A stretch of 7,790 nt of DNA from CAZVAR01 sp964625225 (lineage in GTDB: Bacteria > Pseudomonadota > Alphaproteobacteria > JAJUGE01). Positions 5,657-7,790 of the stretch are shown one piece after another; the first letter of the stretch is position 1, and the number at the start of each line of letters is the position of its first letter. The stretch covers positions 1-7,790 of the forward strand of contig CAZVAR010000153.1 in assembly GCA_964625225.1 (NCBI GenBank), read 5' to 3'. The notes beneath the pieces were generated by a model. The model was not told the origin of the DNA, did no database searches, and was given only the letters and a program-made list of their open reading frames with translations. The translations under genes and the position numbers were made by a program.

Positions 5657-6847
5657 ATGGTGCCGCCGCACGCCGATCGAGGCGACCCGATCACCGTCAA
5701 GGTCGTGCCGCGGATCGCCGATCTGCCGGCGGCGGAATGGGACGACTGCGCGGGCGACGACAATCCCTTCGTCAGCCATGCCTTCCTGCTGGCCCTGGAA
5801 GAGAGCGGATCGGTCGGTGCCCGTGCCGGCTGGCTGCCGCAGCATCTCGCGCTGGAAGGACCCGGAGGGCGCCTGCTCGGTGCGGTGCCGTTCTATCTGA
5901 AGAGCCATTCGTACGGGGAGTATATCTTCGACCACGGGTGGGCCCACGCCTACGAGCGGGCGGGCGGCCGCTACTACCCCAAGCTGCTGTCGGCAGTGCC
6001 GTTCACTCCGGTGACCGGGCCCCGGCTCCTGACGCGACCGGAGCCGGAGCGCGAACGCGTCGAACCTCTGCTCACGGCCGCGATGATCGAGCTCGCCGGT
6101 CAACTCGGCGCCTCCTCTGTGCACGTCAACTTTCTTCCCGAGGCGCAGTGGCGCCGGCTCGGCGAGGCCGGGTTCCTGCTGCGGACCGGCCAGCAGTATC
6201 ACTGGCACAACCGCGGCTACGGGAGCTTCGACGATTTTCTGGCTGCGCTCAGCTCACGCAAGCGGAAGGCAATCCGCAAGGAACGGCGGCAGGTCGCCGA
6301 AGCCGGAATCCGTCTTCGCTGCCTTACCGGGGCCGACCTCGAAGAGCGGCACTGGGACGCCTTCTACCGGTTCTACCGCAACACCACCGATCGCAAATGG
6401 GGCCGCAGCGCCTATCTGACGCGGGACTTCTTCTCCAGGCTGGGCGCCACCATGGCCGACAAAGTCGTCCTGGTGATCGCCGAGGCGGACGGTCGCATCG
6501 TTGCCGGCGCGCTCAATCTGCGTGGCCGGAATGCCCTGTTCGGACGGAATTGGGGCTGCAGCGAGCGATACCCGTTCCTCCATTTCGAAGCCTGCTACTA
6601 TCAAGCGATCGAATACGCGATCGAACACGGCCTGCAGCGCGTCGAGGCCGGAGCACAGGGCGAGCACAAGATCCAGCGTGGCTATCTGCCCGTGCCGACC
6701 TACAGCGCCCACTGGATCGCCGATCCGGGATTCCGCCGGGCAGTTGCGGCGTTCCTCGAACAGGAGCGCAGTGCGGTCGCGGACGACATCGCGACACTGA
6801 CCGAGGAGCTGTCGCCGTTCCGCCGGGACGACGGCGGGCCGCACTGA
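5657..6847 (+). CDS. GNAT/FemAB-like acyltransferase, COG3146 (peptidogalycan-type) family
   Basis: 396 residues from ATG 5657, with GGAG 8 bases upstream; the frame extends left into the RidA gene, but that part is Arg-rich read-through. The family (Pfam FemAB_like, COG3146) has tandem GNAT folds and is annotated as a putative peptidoglycan-related N-acyltransferase; no defined substrate is established. The hallmarks are NPFVSHAFLLALEESGS (36-52), YGEYIFDHGWAHAYERAG (86-103), YYPKLLSAVPFTPVTGPRLL (106-125), the basic FLAALSSRKRKAIRKERR (194-211), HFEACYYQAIEYAIEHGL (309-326) and EAGAQGEHKIQRGYLPVPT (330-348). Together they cover the whole family pattern, so the gene looks intact. No signal peptide or membrane helix is seen. 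It is second in a unit with RidA and ends in a hairpin that holds its stop codon. It converges on clpA; as I recall, clpA, RidA-type and COG3146 genes occur near each other in several alphaproteobacteria. Confidence 0.92.
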   Translation: MVPPHADRGDPITVKVVPRIADLPAAEWDDCAGDDNPFVSHAFLLALEESGSVGARAGWLPQHLALEGPGGRLLGAVPFYLKSHSYGEYIFDHGWAHAYERAGGRYYPKLLSAVPFTPVTGPRLLTRPEPERERVEPLLTAAMIELAGQLGASSVHVNFLPEAQWRRLGEAGFLLRTGQQYHWHNRGYGSFDDFLAALSSRKRKAIRKERRQVAEAGIRLRCLTGADLEERHWDAFYRFYRNTTDRKWGRSAYLTRDFFSRLGATMADKVVLVIAEADGRIVAGALNLRGRNALFGRNWGCSERYPFLHFEACYYQAIEYAIEHGLQRVEAGAQGEHKIQRGYLPVPTYSAHWIADPGFRRAVAAFLEQERSAVADDIATLTEELSPFRRDDGGPH

Positions 6848-6861
6848 ACCGGCGGCCTGCC
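6833..6861 (+). terminator. Hairpin enclosing the acyltransferase stop codon
   Basis: GGCGGGCCGC (6833-6842) pairs over ten positions with GCGGCCTGCC (6852-6861), nine Watson-Crick pairs and one G-U. The 9-base loop contains the TGA stop (6845-6847). No T-run follows on either strand, so it is not a textbook intrinsic terminator; it may stabilise the mRNA end or help factor-dependent termination. Confidence 0.35.
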
Positions 6862-7236
6862 ACCAGCGGGCATACGGGTTGAAGAGGCCGGCGGCCTCGT
6901 CCCAGACTGCGGTCGGTCTGACGCGCCGTATCCGACCGACTCTGCCGGCACCTGTCTCCACCAGCACGATCCGGCCATTCCGGACCGTGTCGCCGTCCAG
7001 GCGGTTCCGCCGGCGCTGCCGGAACGTACGCCGGCCAGACGATGACTGCCCGGCTCCACGGCGGCGACCGCAGCGCAGCCGTAGCGGTCCCGGCATCGAC
7101 GACGAGACGGGCAGCGCCGCCGTCGCGGCGCCACGAGAGCGGCGCGACAAGGACGCGTTGCCTCGATGCCCGGAGGGGCAGGAACGATCGCCGCTTCCGC
7201 AGGATCGTGCCGATCGCGCCGCCCGATCCGCCTCGG
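6848..7236. other. Convergent spacer between the acyltransferase and clpA genes
   Basis: About 390 bases with no gene I can defend. It starts with the 3' arm of the stop-codon hairpin and a second perfect palindrome (6884-6898). On the minus strand one frame reads plausibly protein-like between about 7000 and 6848 (for example NGRIVLVETGAGRVGRIRR, then FNPYARWWQ), and a different frame does so at about 7170-7030. Neither has a start, a ribosome site or its own stop, so at most it is a decayed gene remnant. Near the clpA end, GGATCG/CGATCC arms flank a 16-base loop at about 7202-7229, too weak to call a terminator. Confidence 0.5.
6884..6898. repeat. Perfect 6-bp palindrome GAGGCC-GGC-GGCCTC
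   Basis: Two six-base arms pair perfectly around a 3-base loop. The 10-base core CCGGCGGCCT also occurs at 6849-6858 in the preceding hairpin, 39 bases away, so the two structures share a direct repeat. The position between convergent genes fits an end-of-transcript role, but no T-run follows. Confidence 0.4.
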
Positions 7237-7790
7237 CTATTCGACCAGAGCCGGTTCGCGCGGCTCGTCGCCGGCCGGCTCGGCCGTCCTCGCCGGTCCG
7301 TCCGGATAGTCGAACACGAGTTTATCGTCCCGGACCGTGACCCGGACGGCCCCGCCTTTCACCAAGCGCCCGAACAGAAGCTCCTCCGCAAGGGGCTTCT
7401 TGACATGCTCCTGGATCACGCGGGCGAGAGGCCGGGCCCCGTATTCGTGGCTGTATCCCTTGCGGGCGAGCCATGCACGCGCTTCGTCCGTCAGTTCGAT
7501 GACGACGTTGCGATCGGCGAGCTGCCCCTCGAGCTGCATCACGAACTTGTCGACCACGCGATGGACCACCTCGGGCGGCAGGTTCTTGAAGGGAATCACC
7601 GCATCCAGCCGGTTACGGAACTCCGGCGTGAACAGACGGTTGATCGCCTCCTGATCCTCGCCCTCGCGGTTCACCCGCTCGAATCCGATCGCCGCCTTCG
7701 CCAGATCGGCCGCACCGGCATTGGTGGTCATGATCAGGATCACGTTGCGGAAGTCGATCTTCGTGCCGTTGTGGTCCGTCAGCTTTCCGT
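7237..7790 (-). CDS. clpA: ATP-dependent Clp protease ATP-binding subunit ClpA (C-terminal part)
   Basis: The last 183 residues of ClpA; the gene runs off the right edge, and its start and first AAA+ module are outside. ClpA is the hexameric unfoldase that recognises substrates, often through the adaptor ClpS, and threads them into ClpP. The fragment covers the end of the second AAA+ module. GKLTDHNGTKIDFRNV (1-16) follows Walker B. MTTNAG (20-25) carries the sensor-1 Asn, and IGF (34-36) is the ClpP-docking loop, which is IGL in E. coli ClpA. FTPEFRNRLD (53-62) holds the arginine finger. EYGARPLARVIQ (116-127) is sensor 2, and KKPLAEELLFGRLVKGG (130-146) ends the C-domain. A short acidic, Pro-rich tail finishes ALVE. 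Alignment with E. coli ClpA is almost gap-free, so the gene looks intact here. clpS would be expected upstream, beyond the window. Confidence 0.96.
   Translation of the reverse strand, partial: GKLTDHNGTKIDFRNVILIMTTNAGAADLAKAAIGFERVNREGEDQEAINRLFTPEFRNRLDAVIPFKNLPPEVVHRVVDKFVMQLEGQLADRNVVIELTDEARAWLARKGYSHEYGARPLARVIQEHVKKPLAEELLFGRLVKGGAVRVTVRDDKLVFDYPDGPARTAEPAGDEPREPALVE

Noticed and set aside
6254..7150. 298-codon minus-strand frame running from the spacer into the acyltransferase gene
   Set aside because: More than half is antisense to the acyltransferase gene. Only the spacer part is mildly protein-like, and it is reported as a possible remnant instead.

Overview
GC-rich chromosomal DNA with strongly GC-biased third codon positions. 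Gene content and style (ClpA with an IGF loop, a COG3146 FemAB-like acyltransferase next to a RidA protein, dispersed REP-like palindromes) suggest an alphaproteobacterium, perhaps of the Rhodospirillales type. That placement is inference, because there is no rRNA or unique marker gene in the window. The content is mostly housekeeping and metabolic. I see no tRNA, rRNA, CRISPR array, insertion sequence, prophage gene or recognisable defence cassette.

Layout. (1) Bases 1-112 are the 3' end of an unassigned + strand gene. It converges on a minus-strand pair: an OrdL/PuuB-like FAD-dependent amine or amino-acid oxidase (2559 to 1270) followed 14-23 bp later by an endonuclease/exonuclease/phosphatase (EEP) fold protein (down to 257). 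A strong hairpin with a short T-run (185-227) lies where the two transcripts meet. (2) Upstream of the oxidase is a possible 36-codon ORF with a good ribosome binding site (2753 to 2643), then a stretch with no visible gene. (3) A TVP38/TMEM64 (VTT/DedA-like) membrane protein runs from 3891 to 3040. (4) Bases 3892-4719 hold no convincing gene. They carry two REP-like hairpins, a regular 10-bp array of G-tracts with strong G-quadruplex potential, a sigma70-like minus-strand promoter and a further REP-like palindrome. (5) A small two-helix membrane protein (5025 to 4720) is divergent from a two-gene + strand unit: a RidA-family protein (5152-5616) and a COG3146 acyltransferase (5657-6847). (6) A gene-free convergent spacer with two palindromes leads to the C-terminal part of clpA (minus strand, running off the right edge).

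How the genes relate. The oxidase and nuclease are probably co-transcribed by spacing, but I see no functional link. RidA and the acyltransferase form a likely operon. RidA deaminates reactive enamine/imine intermediates. ClpA is the unfoldase partner of ClpP. The least explained part of the window is the 3.95-4.6 kb intergenic block. I do not find a clear new biological system. The best leads are the G-tract array with its adjacent promoter and the small ORF.
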